Origin: Acanthopleura granulata | Lineage: Eukaryota; Mollusca; Polyplacophora; Chitonida; Chitonidae | Reading direction: 5' to 3' | Assembly: GCA_016165875.1 (NCBI GenBank) | Contig: JABBOT010000022.1 | Coordinates: 957,333-1,021,332, forward strand | DNA: 64,000 nucleotides | Shown here: positions 39,797-52,100 of the stretch, piece after piece | How positions within the stretch are numbered: the stretch's first letter is position 1 | Layout: every line of letters starts with the position of its first letter | The notes under the pieces: generated by a model | The model's input: the letters and a program-made list of their open reading frames with translations, nothing else | Told to the model about the DNA's origin: nothing | The model's database searches: none | Made by a program: the position numbers and the translations under genes

Positions 39797-40064
39797 ATAT
39801 TTATCTATTTATTTATTTATTTGATTATTTATACGCCGTACTCAGGAATTATTCACTTATACGATGGTAGTCAGCATTATGATAGGAGGAAACCGGGAAG
39901 AGCCCCGGGGAAGTCCAAGGCCGTCCGAAAGTTGCTAACATACTTTCCCACATACGACTGACGTGGAAGCCAGCGCGAGTTGGGCTTGAGCTCACGCCGA
40001 TCGCATTGGCGAGAGGCTCCGGAGTTATTTTGCTTCGCTAACCCCTCGACCAAGGGGGCTCACG
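39797..40064 (-). mobile_element. tRNA-derived SINE, near full length, diverged
   Basis: (TTTA)n, TACGCCGTACTCAGGAATTA, ATTATGATAGGAGGAAACCG, GGAAGAGCCCCGGGGAAGTC, TTTCCCACATACGACTGACG, GGGCTTGAGCTCACGCCGAT, and a degraded head ending CGACCAAGGGGGC. Confidence 0.85.
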
Positions 40065-40227
40065 TGGATTAGTGGTCTGTGCTATCGCCTTTGTTTACAG
40101 TTTTCCTGTAATCATTTTGCATTTTTGAAAAAAAAAAACGTCAGCTTATCAAAGAATATAGTTTAATCTGTATCATAATGCATTGCAAATGTGTAAAACA
40201 AAAATTCCTCCGCAGGGCATCAAATAC

Positions 40228-40380
40228 CATTTATTTATTTTTTTATTTGGTTGGTGTTTTCTTCTATAGGCTACTCAAGGATATTTCACTTACATGGCGG
40301 CGGCCAGCATTATGGAGGGAGGAAACCGGGAAACCGCAGGTTGGTGGCGGTACTTCCCACGTACAGCCGGAGAAGAATTA
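40228..40380 (-). mobile_element. tRNA-derived SINE, 5'-truncated
   Basis: TTTGGTTGGTGTTTTCTTCT, CTACTCAAGGATATTTCACT, GGCGGCGGCCAGCATTATGG and ACTTCCCACGTACAGCCGGA, with no tRNA head. Confidence 0.85.
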
Positions 40381-41439
40381 AACACCATTTAAATGACAAA
40401 TCTATCGATCTTCCTACTCTGCTTTCTTGCTCACACAACGATGTATAACTGTTACTCGTTCCACTGGTTTCCATATCCCTTAGTAACCGATCTCTTCACC
40501 CAGGGCATATTTTGCCCCGAAGTGGCAATGTACCGTTAGCAGGAGTTCGATATAACAGAAGGGCAAAAACTGATTAAAGTCATAGCTTTGGCCTCCTTGA
40601 TCAAGGATACAAATTCATTATAAACGCCAGACCTTGGTCGTCGGATTAAGCGCCACAAGATGTCCCCACAGTCCGTCCGTGGTGACCCTGGAGAATACAA
40701 CGGGAACAAATATAGTTCCCTATTAATTCACACCTCACATCGAGGTGATAAATTGGAAAGTAAACAGCCGACAAGCTTTTGTCACTGAAGTTAATTTTCC
40801 CCCAAGCCTTGGCCGTGTACGGATCTCCGGGCCAGACAGGATGAGGTCTTTGGATACTCAACCACGTATAATTGCTTCCTAAAATTCCACGATTGCAACA
40901 AAGGCAGACGAAAAGCCTTGAAAGCTAAGAATAAATTCGTTTTCCCTCGATTTGTTCCCTTTTTTTCACCACGTCAGAAATCAAATTACGGTATACACAC
41001 TGGTTTCAGAGTGTAATGTTGCATTGCTCGCCAGATAAAAACAAAGTCGAGGGAGACGAAGAAAAAGCGACCTTTGACTTTCTCTTGGCCGAGGAGATTT
41101 CCTTTGATTATAGCAGACCTGTTGTATCTTGGCTATGCCTTGTCTGGGATTCCCGCGGGATGCTCATGGATGTGTCAGTGTTTGGAGGCGGGGAAATCCG
41201 TGCCAGTCCAAGGCCTGGCAGTTACAAGGTTACGATATCATACAACAGTAACGCGAAGAAAACAATGCGGCCGTACATATTCATTCACATGCCTTCATTC
41301 ATGCTTTCAGTTTATTCGTAGCGGTTTTTTCCGAACGTCTGCTCCTTTCCGAAATGCCATTGACTCTCACCTGGGAAAGAAACAAATAAATATTCTATGT
41401 AACAGTTCGTACTACGCAAACCATGGGGTGTGACTGCCT
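40381..41439. other. Intergenic with unsupported reading frames
   Basis: Two overlapping plus-strand frames at 41016-41433 contradict each other, and neither shows splice sites or known motifs. Confidence 0.3.
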
Positions 41440-41540
41440 TTTATTTCATTGGGGTATTACGCCTTACTCAAGAATATTTCACTTATGCGAAACAGCATTA
41501 TGGTGAGAGGGTTTCCTCAGAGGGGAAACCACGGCAAGAA
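41440..41540 (-). mobile_element. SINE fragment, 5'-truncated
   Basis: TTTCATTGGGGTATTACGCC, TTACTCAAGAATATTTCACT, CAGCATTATGGTGAGAGG and GAGGGGAAACCACGGC. Confidence 0.75.
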
Positions 41541-42640
41541 GTATAGGCTTAATTTATCTTCCTCAAGTCTCACTTCAGAGTGCTACATTATTTCTTTCTA
41601 TAAAGCAAATATTTATACGCCAGGGCTTATAGTAAAAGCTTGATAGAGGTTATTAGAGGCTTTAATCCTTTTAACGGGATTTTCTTGTAGGTTTTTATAT
41701 CCGTGTTCTCCCCATACGCTCGGACATGTAATGATTTACAAAGTTGTGATTTCCTCTGGCTGCCACCCACATGAAATTAATTCAATCACTTGTGTTCATA
41801 TGTTAGAAAGTACATACATGTATATCTTTTTTGTAATCAAACAAAGACGCATGTTCATCGATTATTCTATATCAGCATAATATTCACAGAAGACGGCCAG
41901 CCTACGTGTCTTTTACACAGTAAAAATTTCGATGTTTAATTTATAGACACTTTTATGCATCGGATATTAAACACTTGGAGATTATAGCATTATGGTATAG
42001 GCCTATGTACATGTTTCAGACACTTGTCTAATACTTAAATATATGTGTTTATTTATTAAACACGCTTGTTTAAAGTTGAATAATCCATTAAACGCGTTGG
42101 GCGTTGGTTATTTGACAGTGTATGCTGTAATGCGCGCTTGTTACCCTCTCCTGGCCGACTTGAAAAGACATAGACATTGATGTAATAATGTTGATATATG
42201 ACGTAGTAATGTGAAGTCCATTCCTGCTGGCGACAGCATTGACTCAGGCTTCTGCAGCTCGCTTCCACCGACACCTTGCAAGTTACATACGAGTTTTGTC
42301 ACGTGTGGCGAACAAATAGGCACACCAGACTGGTGGAAGACAGGTGATCTTCATTGAACGTTAGACTATGCAAACGACTCCTTATTGTCTTCAAGGCTCC
42401 ACAAACTGTGAACATTGTACTCAAATACATTACACGAATCATTCGGCGATCAGTCGGCGGAAACCAGCCAAATACCCCAGGCAGAAGCACCGCATCCCAT
42501 CCAATAAATTCTCTGGCGGAACTCACGGGACAAAGGAATACATACTCATTGAGAAAATCACCTCGCTCACCTAAGAAGGGTGTGAGTGTATATGTAATAT
42601 CTTTATTTATTATAATAAATATGAATGTATATAAACATAT
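41541..42640. other. Intergenic, no gene recognised
   Basis: Reading frames at 42299-42574 overlap on both strands without motif support. Confidence 0.3.
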
Positions 42641-42772
42641 AGCTTTATTTATTTATTTGATTGGTGTTTAACACTACACTCAAGTATATTTATAAGACGG
42701 TCAAACGACATTGTGGTGGGATGAAACCTGGCAATGTCCGGGGGATACCCAATACAAATCTTCCCACGAACT
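42641..42772 (-). mobile_element. SINE fragment, 5'-truncated
   Basis: (TTTA)n, TTTGATTGGTGTTTAACACT, ACACTCAAGTATATTTATAA, TTGTGGTGGGATGAAACC, TGTCCGGGGGATACCCA and AATCTTCCCACG. Confidence 0.8.
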
Positions 42773-44995
42773 AAATCCAAACTAACTAGACGTCATGTTA
42801 CAATGCAAATGGATTGGCAGCAAATTTGCAAACTGTTATAAAACCATGACCTGTATGCACTGATATGATGCATGAGACACTGGACATGTACTTCTAGTAC
42901 AAAACGCATGACTACAGTGCTCTTTGCTGAAGTGTATGAAGCATGTGAGCTGGAGAGATGCTGTCACTAACTGACTCGCGGCCACACCGGTGGTGTTAGA
43001 TGGATGATGCCAGTATTTGGACAATATCCGAGGAATCACTTCAGGTGCGATTCTCCAGTCTTGACGACCTTACCGTAGAGCTTTAATTAGCGGGCTCTAG
43101 TTTGATCGGTGCCGGACAACAAGGCGAGTCATTGTCCATGCCTGGTTAGAGCGTGTACGGTGTCCTTCCTTGCCGCCAAGCCCCTCGCCATGACCAGCAA
43201 TCCTCTCTACCCGCCGAGATGAGCCCGGGATGACAGAGTACAATGAATTTCATGCATTTTAGAGCATATAATAAAGAAGATCCTAATGATGAATAAGAAA
43301 CTTCGACTTAAAGAATATTATCTGTGCAACCTTCAGTTTAAGCTGTGTGCATAACGTACGTAACTTAAAAGATTTAGAAACTTTGAAGGACATGCAGATT
43401 GGCCAACGACTTCTGACTGCACATGCATGCATTTGATGTCAGCGTATACTATTAAGTGCACAGATTTGCTTTTCCTTTTCGTTGTCCTACCAGTAACGTT
43501 ATTCCAAGGCGCGCAACCCATGGCGCAACAACATTTGTTGTGAATTTGGCTCTTCTATGTACGCGGCTGACAGGACACACTGTTATATGTCTTTATAATT
43601 TGGACAAGAAAATGGATTACCGATTGGATTTTCGTGAACTTGTATGGTGCCATCTGATGACTTGTCCCGAAAGTTTTGTCCTTTTGATGGTTATCATGGT
43701 CTCCAGTAACCAACAGATAAAGAATAAACTATCCATGTTACCTGTACTCCATACATGTGTAAAATACATCATTTCCGCTCGAGTCAGGCTCATACAGGAG
43801 GTTTCGGAGGATTTTATTGGAGTGTAGTTAACTTTAATCTCTTTGTGGAAAGGTCATTCTTCTAAAACAACGATTCTCCACTGCATGAAACCAGAAATAC
43901 CTAGACACAAAGTTGACAAAAATTTTAACTACAACTGTTTGTCATTTGTGTCTATGTGAGAACAGCTCAATGACCACCGAAATAAACGCCCGGTTTCGAA
44001 ACTAACAAATAACGGATCACAAAAAAAGAGACACAATATGAAGGTAAATATGAAGGTAAATAACCTAATCCATTTGTCCTCATGACTCTGATGGGGCTCG
44101 TGACGAAACTGTGTGGCCGTAGTTCTCACGATATACAACAACACTGGTGGCACCGTCTGCACGGGACAGCTTCCCGGGACTGTTTTGACCTCGGGAATCT
44201 TCAGCCGTTTGAAATCTGACCAGTTCTCAAACAACCTCCCAGCAAGGCTTTTCTGCCCTAGATTAATTACAGTTTTATGAAAAGTCCTTTCCTTTAGTCT
44301 GTGTTGACCTGTCGGATTAATGTGTTAGTGATATGTCAAAAAAATATTTAGACAATTTTAAGCGTGAGAAATACGAAACGCTTGTGGGATTGTTACAATT
44401 TTGGTTACAAGCACGGTCATTGAACATAAAGTTCTTGAAGGCGTCATGGAGAATAAACAGGAATTATATAAGTTATCTAATCCATATACACACTCGCCGT
44501 TGTTCAACGCTTTATATTCAAGCGCAATTTAAAGCTGTAAAAAGACTACTCTATATAGGCCTACAAAATTAGTCTCCGTAAGTTTTCTTGCTTTAATTCC
44601 TTTATCACAGAAACTGATCGCCCCCTTGAGGATAGTGTTAAACACCAATTAAATCAGCATGAATATCAATTGATCTTCTACAACAATCCGAAGTGCTGCC
44701 ATCATCAGAAACACGGACACTTATATCTTTACACACGAGCAAGTGAAGCAAATGAAATAGAGAATATCTGTGTTGATAAATTAGTACATAGATACAGGCT
44801 ATGGATGTGCCTCTATGACTTTGGCCAATAAGAGCTCAGTGGCATTTAAGCTTGACATACACGGTTATATGATTTTAAAAACCTAACGGTGGGAGCATAC
44901 AGCTCCAGGTTGGTAGCATCGTTACCGTGCAACATGACCGCTTGTAGGGCCTGACAAGCATTGATTGACTTGGGTCTTAATCTCTTTGACTACGC
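42773..44995. other. Intergenic, only a small SINE relic
   Basis: No exon recognised. TTGAGGATAGTGTTAAACAC at about 44634-44653, followed by CAATTAAAT, is a short SINE 3'-end relic. Confidence 0.35.
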
Positions 44996-45552
44996 CATTT
45001 CACAAAGATAAAACTGTCTAATGCTTAGCCATCTTACTATAGCCGATTATGTGGCCGACCGGCTTTAATCTAATTAGCTGAACAAATTTTGACAATTGTT
45101 ACATTAACTTCAAAATGTTAATGAGCTAAATAACTATTTATAAACATCAGAAAAATGTTATAATTTCTTTAGTCTTCATTTTCCTTTTTGATACAGTCCG
45201 TAAGCAAAGAGCAATAACCCTTACAAGCAAATAGTCGAAGGGAAACAACAATAGCATGTGGGATTTGGTGGTTGGTGATCTTGAAAAAGCGTTTAAGCGC
45301 TGGAAGACGCTAATATATTCCTATTTTTCTGCAGCCAGTAAATAAACTTTCAAAAATTTGACATTTAACACGTTTAAAACCGATTTTGGTTCCTCTTAGC
45401 CACCTTAGGAAATGACTAAGAATTTCAGGCTAGCTTTCAAAATCAGACCGATCGCCAAATGTTTTCATTGTGAAACGGACCAAGCAAAATTGATAGTCGG
45501 CTAACTGAATTAGCCATCTAAGTTTAGTCTGTAGTCTTTTTGTGAAACGGGT
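44996..45552. mobile_element. MITE-like element with imperfect inverted ends
   Basis: The left end CCATTTCACAAAGATAAAAC then TGTCTAATGCTTAGCC is matched by the reverse complement of the right end (CCCGTTTCACAAAAAGACTA, then CAGACTAAACTTAGATGGC), and both continue to TAGCCGAYTAT. No coding potential. A second GTGAAACGG motif at about 45470 suggests internal duplication or nesting. Target-site duplication not identified. Confidence 0.4.
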
Positions 45553-48500
45553 CCCTGGTACTAAACGGTGAATGATTTATCCTCGATGTCATGCAATTAG
45601 GTTGATAAAATCGCCAATTCCTTTCCAAATCAAGACACCTGTATATGCATAAAGATACCTTTGCCAAGAATTGATCGACATGATTTGTCACTTAATTAAA
45701 TGGAGTACAGCCAGGGCACAGAGTCCAAACAAACTCGAAGTATGAAAAAATTAGAGCAAGAAATTTCAGTGGTGTGTGAAAGAAGGAGAATGAAAAAGAA
45801 AAACGCAAGGAATGCAGTAACAGTCTGATCTATATTACATGAACACGTGAGATCTGTATAGATATACTGAACAATGATTAGATTAAGGCAATATGACAAC
45901 TTTTCGTGCGTGCCAAGAACAAGGCGTTACGTCTGAACACGATACGCAGTTTTCATTGGATAATTCATCAGTAAGTCACTTCTTTCACCACATACAGATA
46001 TATGAATGATATCGTCCATAACTCCTGAGGGGCATACTTTAAAACTATTCAGATGCATAGTCATCCTAATTGAAACATTTTAAGATGATAAGGCAGCTTT
46101 TGAAATGTGCATATGTTTAAGGCAAGAAACCTGCATTTTTTTATATAAAACGTGTTAACAGGTGACAAATGATGGCATTGTTTAACCTATAATTGTGTTT
46201 TACGTATATCCCATTCTGCATTGTCTTTCAAATACTCTTACTATATAAAGGTAATGAAAAGCTGAAATATAAAATGGAGCACTTCAATCTATACAATGTA
46301 CCTGACTGTCATATAAAGACATTGTTTAAAAGATACAATTGTGTCTTTTAATTATTTTAAAATGCCTTGAGACCTGAGACGATTAGCAAAAGAAAAACGA
46401 GCATTTCATGGCTGGTGAGACAATAATATCTTCAGGGTGTGTATACCGAGTGACCTTGCAGAACTGGTTATTACAAACCGCACGCAAACTAGAGCGTCAT
46501 ATGACACAATATTAACCCTTTATGTTGGCTCCATATGATATCAACGCATGCAGGTTATATATATATGTACGCATAACGGCTATGGCTGAATGAGTCATTA
46601 TGTGCAAGTTATATACTCATTCACCTCGAGCAAGATTAATAACTATCGGAGTAGGAATTCCCTTGGTGGAGAGCAACTAGTGAAATTTAATTAACTGCAC
46701 GACATTGTTGTAGTTAGTCTCAACCGAAAGTCAACGGTACTCGTATATTCATGAACAAAGGAAGTAATGTTAAATATTAACTTAAATAATCCGGATGAAA
46801 CGTGAGTGATTAAAAAAGCCACTTTTGATAAGTGTCAGTTAACCGCTTAAGGGAATATAAAGTCAACTTATGTTAACGGAACCAGTATATTTACTGGCTA
46901 ATGGTAAACAATATCCCTTATGTTCGAAAAATGTATTTTCGTCGGATATTTAATTCATGTGTATTTATTCCATTGTTGTTTAACGTGGGCCATTCTCATG
47001 AAATTTTCGCTCGTACAAATGGTGTTGAGTTTAAGGTTGGAAAAAACTGGAGTGCCCGGCATAAACCACCGACTGTTGGCGAGATACTAATGAGTTTGAG
47101 TTGACAGACAGCTCATCAGGTCACACGAGCGTCGTCAGTTATCACCATGACTAGTGAGAGCAGGTGATGTCCATAAATTCCCTGTCGAAGGCTGGGATTG
47201 AATTCGTACAGCGTGTGTTATAATCATTACAGGAGGCCCAAGATAATAGACAAATGTGAACCTTAAATGTGATTATCTGGGTGAGGTAAGCCATCTCTTG
47301 AGCCAAGGGAAAATGCCGATGCAATTAATAGAGTAATTCTATGTATCTTGTATAAAAGAAAGAAAATACATATGCTAAAGAATAATTCCACATATATATG
47401 CATTAAATCTCTGTCTATAACCTATAATTGATCTTAAAGCTAACTGATGTTGACGATTTTCTTTCTTAACACACGACAGAATAGTTGAATTGCATGATTT
47501 TAAAACATACCCAGCCGAGAGTGGCTATCATGAAGTTGAATGTTCTCTTGCTTGGGGATATAAGCATGGCGACCATTTATACGTATGCTTCCAAATGAAG
47601 TTTTTCGTCTTAAAATCAAGCCAGTTAAAGATAATTAAATGTTAGAAAGCTGTCATGGAACAATGGCCAGGGAATTTAATAAAAGGAATTAAGAGGTTTA
47701 TGAATCATCCTCAAACATTATCCTGTTAAACAGGGATAGATGTCGCTCGAGCTCCATTATCCACTTGTTGATATCCGCAAGAATGATTAATCGTTACTTA
47801 ACGCTCTGGGAAAAGGTTAAAGTGTTACAACGTCGCACGTTTCTGTGAACCAGCTGACACATAAACACAACTTTTCAAAAATGCCTTTTCGTGCCAATTA
47901 CTTTGCCTGTCATCTAAGTGTGCTAGCTATTCTCAGAAAGTCGAAGCAATGTTCTTTTTCATTATTCATGTGTTTGGCTGTTTTTAAAAAGTACAGGTCA
48001 AAGACAAGTAAATTTTCCCCGGCAATTACTTCGCCCGTCATCTTAGTACATTCGCTAAATTGGATTCGATTTGTTATTTGTCATTTGTTTGCTTTGTTTT
48101 CGTTTTTAAAGAAAGGTCGAAGACCCTTCCATTTGAGAAAGTAAATTGACACAGTGTGACTCAGAAGTACATTAATGCCGAGTCCTCAAGTGACATTTTA
48201 AGATGCTCAAACAGAGTGTCGTTCAGGAATAAGTAAACCACTATACCCTCATTATGAAATGAATATGGTCAAACACCACTTCGGCCATACCGGCTTTTTA
48301 CGTGTCGACACTCTACACGCGATTTTCTTTAAAGATGGCATATCCATAACATTAAGATCTTATAATGTACGCCTTTTTTCCACAAGTTATATTAACGTAA
48401 CAACGTTTAGAAAACCCGTTGTTCCTCGGTAACTGGAAAGCGCCATAGAACATATTACCATTACCACCAGAAAATTTCGTAAGTCAAATTTTTCGTAACT

Positions 48501-48847
48501 CTTTTTCTTAAAAGATATTGCCTGGGTTATAGCCTGATAAGGCGACGTGATTACCCGAAAAAGAGCTAAACCCAATATTCAATTTAAGAAAGCTGACAAA
48601 TATTGCTCATCATGGACGTAAGAAACATAAGGTAAGGGTCTACATGTGTTACCGAAATGTTTTCAAAAAACAAAATACTTTAGGATAATGAAGTATGTTG
48701 GGGGAATTATGGCAGCAGTATAAATATTATATTTTTGTGATCAACTGTAGTTAAATATTGAAAGCGACATATATAGTTATGTTTGAATCCGGGAATAAGT
48801 CAAATAACAAAGTAAAGTCTTTAGACACAAATACCAACGTAACTATG
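45553..48847. other. Intergenic, no gene recognised
   Basis: AT-rich. A plus frame at 47845-48144 has internal duplication of TTTTC(G/C)TGCCAATTACTTYGCC-like sequence (47884-47910 against 48012-48036), pointing to a degenerate local repeat rather than a gene. Confidence 0.35.
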
Positions 48848-49103
48848 TTCATTTATTTATTCCATTTGATTGGTGTTTTACGCCGTAATCAAGAATATTT
48901 AACTTATACGACTGCGGCTAGCATTATGGTGGGAGGAAACCGGACAGAGCCCGGGGAAAACCCACGACTGTCCGCACGTTACTGGCAGACCATCCCAGGA
49001 ACGACCGAAGAAGAAACCAGAATGAGTTGGATTTGAACTCACAACGAAAGCACTGTTGAGAGAGGTTGTGGATGCGTTAGCACACTAATTTCCTCGGCCA
49101 GAT
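48848..49103 (-). mobile_element. tRNA-derived SINE, near full length
   Basis: TTTGATTGGTGTTTTACGCC, ATTATGGTGGGAGGAAACCG, GACAGAGCCCGGGGAAAACC, TGTCCGCACGTTACTGGCAG and TGGATTTGAACTCACAACGA; the head is degraded (GTTAGCACACTAATTTCCTC). Confidence 0.88.
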
Positions 49104-52100
49104 AGTAAATTTTTATACACAAGCACAATAGATAATTCACCCCACTACCCCTGTTATAATTCAAGAGTTGAGGACCGTGAAGAGAAATGACGCAGGAAAG
49201 CGTCAGTGTACGATGGTCAGTGTATAAAGATTGAGCGATTGTCAGACCAGCTATCCAATGTATATGACGGTTTGCATCTTCAGTTGATTTCTATGGAACT
49301 CTTTAAATAACGACGATATGGCAGACATCCTTGCGTCAGCGGTGAGTTTTATATGGTCATTAACCCACGGGTGGTCAAGTCGGCTTCTGAAGAAAATTGA
49401 CCATCAGCCAGACATAATGACATAATGAGAACCACACGTCATATGTCGTCCGTTTATGTTACGTCGTAATGGCAGTATAGACATTGGCTGGCTTTTTAAT
49501 CACCCGTCATTCCCATCAAAAACTAATACATTGGACGTCAAATCCATTCTTGTTCCTTTGAAACTGGGTAGGTATGGCTTGGTTACGAAGCAGTCAGTGT
49601 CAGTACACCCTAATGTGGGCTTTGTGATGACTGAAAGGCAAAATTCTAAAACTTAAGTGAATTTAGAATATGACGGTAATTCATTCCAATGAACAGAGAA
49701 AAGAAGCATTCTGCCTCGTTATAATAATGCAGTAAAGGTGAAACATCGAGAGTCGATGGAATTCCTAAAGTGACATTGTAGTGGTACATGCACAAACATT
49801 TCGTCTGATTTTAATGCGAGAAATGCCCTCACCTGGAAACAATTAGATTGGAGGAGACAATTTGTCTGCCCTGACGATCCTTAGAGGAGCTCGCTATGTC
49901 ACGGGTCAGGCGAACGAATTATAGTCACATGTCTGGAATTCCGGAAATAGACTGACCTTTCCAGCCATCTAGTCTGACCAAATGTCCCGAACGGTGGACT
50001 CGGTAGCAGTCATATTGTATATACGTGCGACTATTCTTTCTCCCAGACGCATTTTAATCTATTGCCCAGATGACTAAGGGAAAGACATGACGCGCCAGGC
50101 ATGCAGCGATTTTACCCGATGACGTGACCAAATCTGTCGGAAACTACTGTAAATAACCTAAAATTTCTGCCCAAACAGGAGAGATTTAGAGGCAATTAAA
50201 TGTTAAGAATCTTTATGTTTGGTGTTGAAGTTACATTTTCGTAGGATGTCAATCGTCTTTCCGAACAAACCGCAGAAAACATTTATAATGTGAATAGAGC
50301 TGTAGGAAAAAGGCAAAATGAGCAGGCTCGTCAAGGGGGAACTTTTCAGTCATAAACCGTAATGACCTTGGCGTGATAGCAACGAAACAGTGTAATCTGA
50401 CGCTGATGGATGTTTAACTCGCCGCGACACGGTTGTGGTCTTCTTCGCTTTTAAATTCCAGACTACTGTATAGCTTCGAACACGACTCATCCACTGCTCC
50501 TGTCAGCGCTGCTAGAGCTAAACCATGGAAATACACATAAGGCTGCTCGTCTGTCCCACAGATACCAATATTTTGTCACGCAGTATTTTTGCTTTCCTTT
50601 TTGATAATCGGCTTTAAAAACTCTATTTATTTATTTACTCATTTATTTATTTATTTATTTATTTATTTATTGATGTTTAACACCGTTTTCAAAGCTTGTC
50701 ACGACTTTTGGCTGAAATATTACCGACCTGGGCTTAAGTACATCATCTAAAGGTCTATACCGTGCTAATTACAACTGTGGCTTTGGTAAATTTTTGCTTT
50801 TACAATGCATCAAAATGCAATAGAAAGTTTGCGTTTCTGCAACGGATATTTTAGAGAACATTCAACAAACAGAAGCACACTGGCATCACCGATTCTTTGT
50901 AGGGGGCAAACATTCTACGACTGCTATATTTCTAAGTTCGCCACGAATGTAGAACTACAGGTATATTTGTATTTCATGTGGAAATTATAAAAGGGCATTT
51001 CAGCAGCAAAAACAATTTGTGGCACCACTTTGTTTCTGCTTCTTCAGCTTGGTACAACAAATCCATGTTCATACGACATGTTTTTTTGTATTTTATTCAC
51101 TGTAACAAAATGGAATCTGCAGGAAATCTGCCTTTCAGATGATGCGTAGAATTTTCTTTCAAGGTGGCCTCCTTCTTTAGGGGCGGCGGAAGTGTGATCA
51201 CATAGTTTCTGTTTCTGCAAACATAACGTCACACAGCCTGCAAACAGATGACATTGGTAGCCTATGCATGAATGGTTTCAAACAAACCCAGTTGTTGCCT
51301 GAGCAGAGTGTAGATAAACCTCTTGCTGATCTTCACAGTTCACGGAGACAACTTCATTGTAAATGGCACCTCGGTTAATTAACTGACGATCGAATATACA
51401 CTACATCTGCTTCAAATACGACAACCAGCTTCAAATAACCCGTATGAAGAACACAACCATGAAAATGTCTTCATAAAGGCTGTAGTTTGATACAAAAAAA
51501 AAGAACACCTCCTGTAAAATGTGTATTTTCAACTTTCATTATATGGACTACGTGGAAATTTAGATTTCATGATTTTCAACGCGAAATATCCATCAAAACT
51601 GTTTCTGGATTAATAACAATGAGCAAAAGAAACACTGAATTGAATGATCTCCATACACGCTTATCACAATACAGCAGTCATTAAACATCGCCCAGAGAGT
51701 AGGGAGGGTGATTGGTAACCTTTTATAGATAACCACTAAAAATAACCCAGGCTTGTATTAAACTGTGACATCTCGCGTGTTTTTGTTCAGTGTCAATACA
51801 CAAATGACTGTAGTGTGTGTAACAAATGTACCTGAATGAAGCTACTCGCACAACAAGTGAGACAGACATGTATGTATGAGCCTTCCATAATTATATAGTC
51901 TATGTGTTGTTATTTTATAAGGTATCCAGTCGTGCCTGGCAGCTCCCACTTGTTTAGACGTGTCTCTGACTACTGGTGCCCAGTTGATACTTTTTTGGAT
52001 ACTCGGTAATGTCACGAAAATAACTGTTGCTTTCGAACACACATGTTCAGACAGGAATGGGGGGTAAGACGCAGAGAGAAGGACAGAGAGCGGATGTGCA

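Noticed and set aside
41016..41433. Two overlapping plus frames of 101 and 119 codons
   Set aside because: Mutually exclusive frames with no motif, promoter or splice support.
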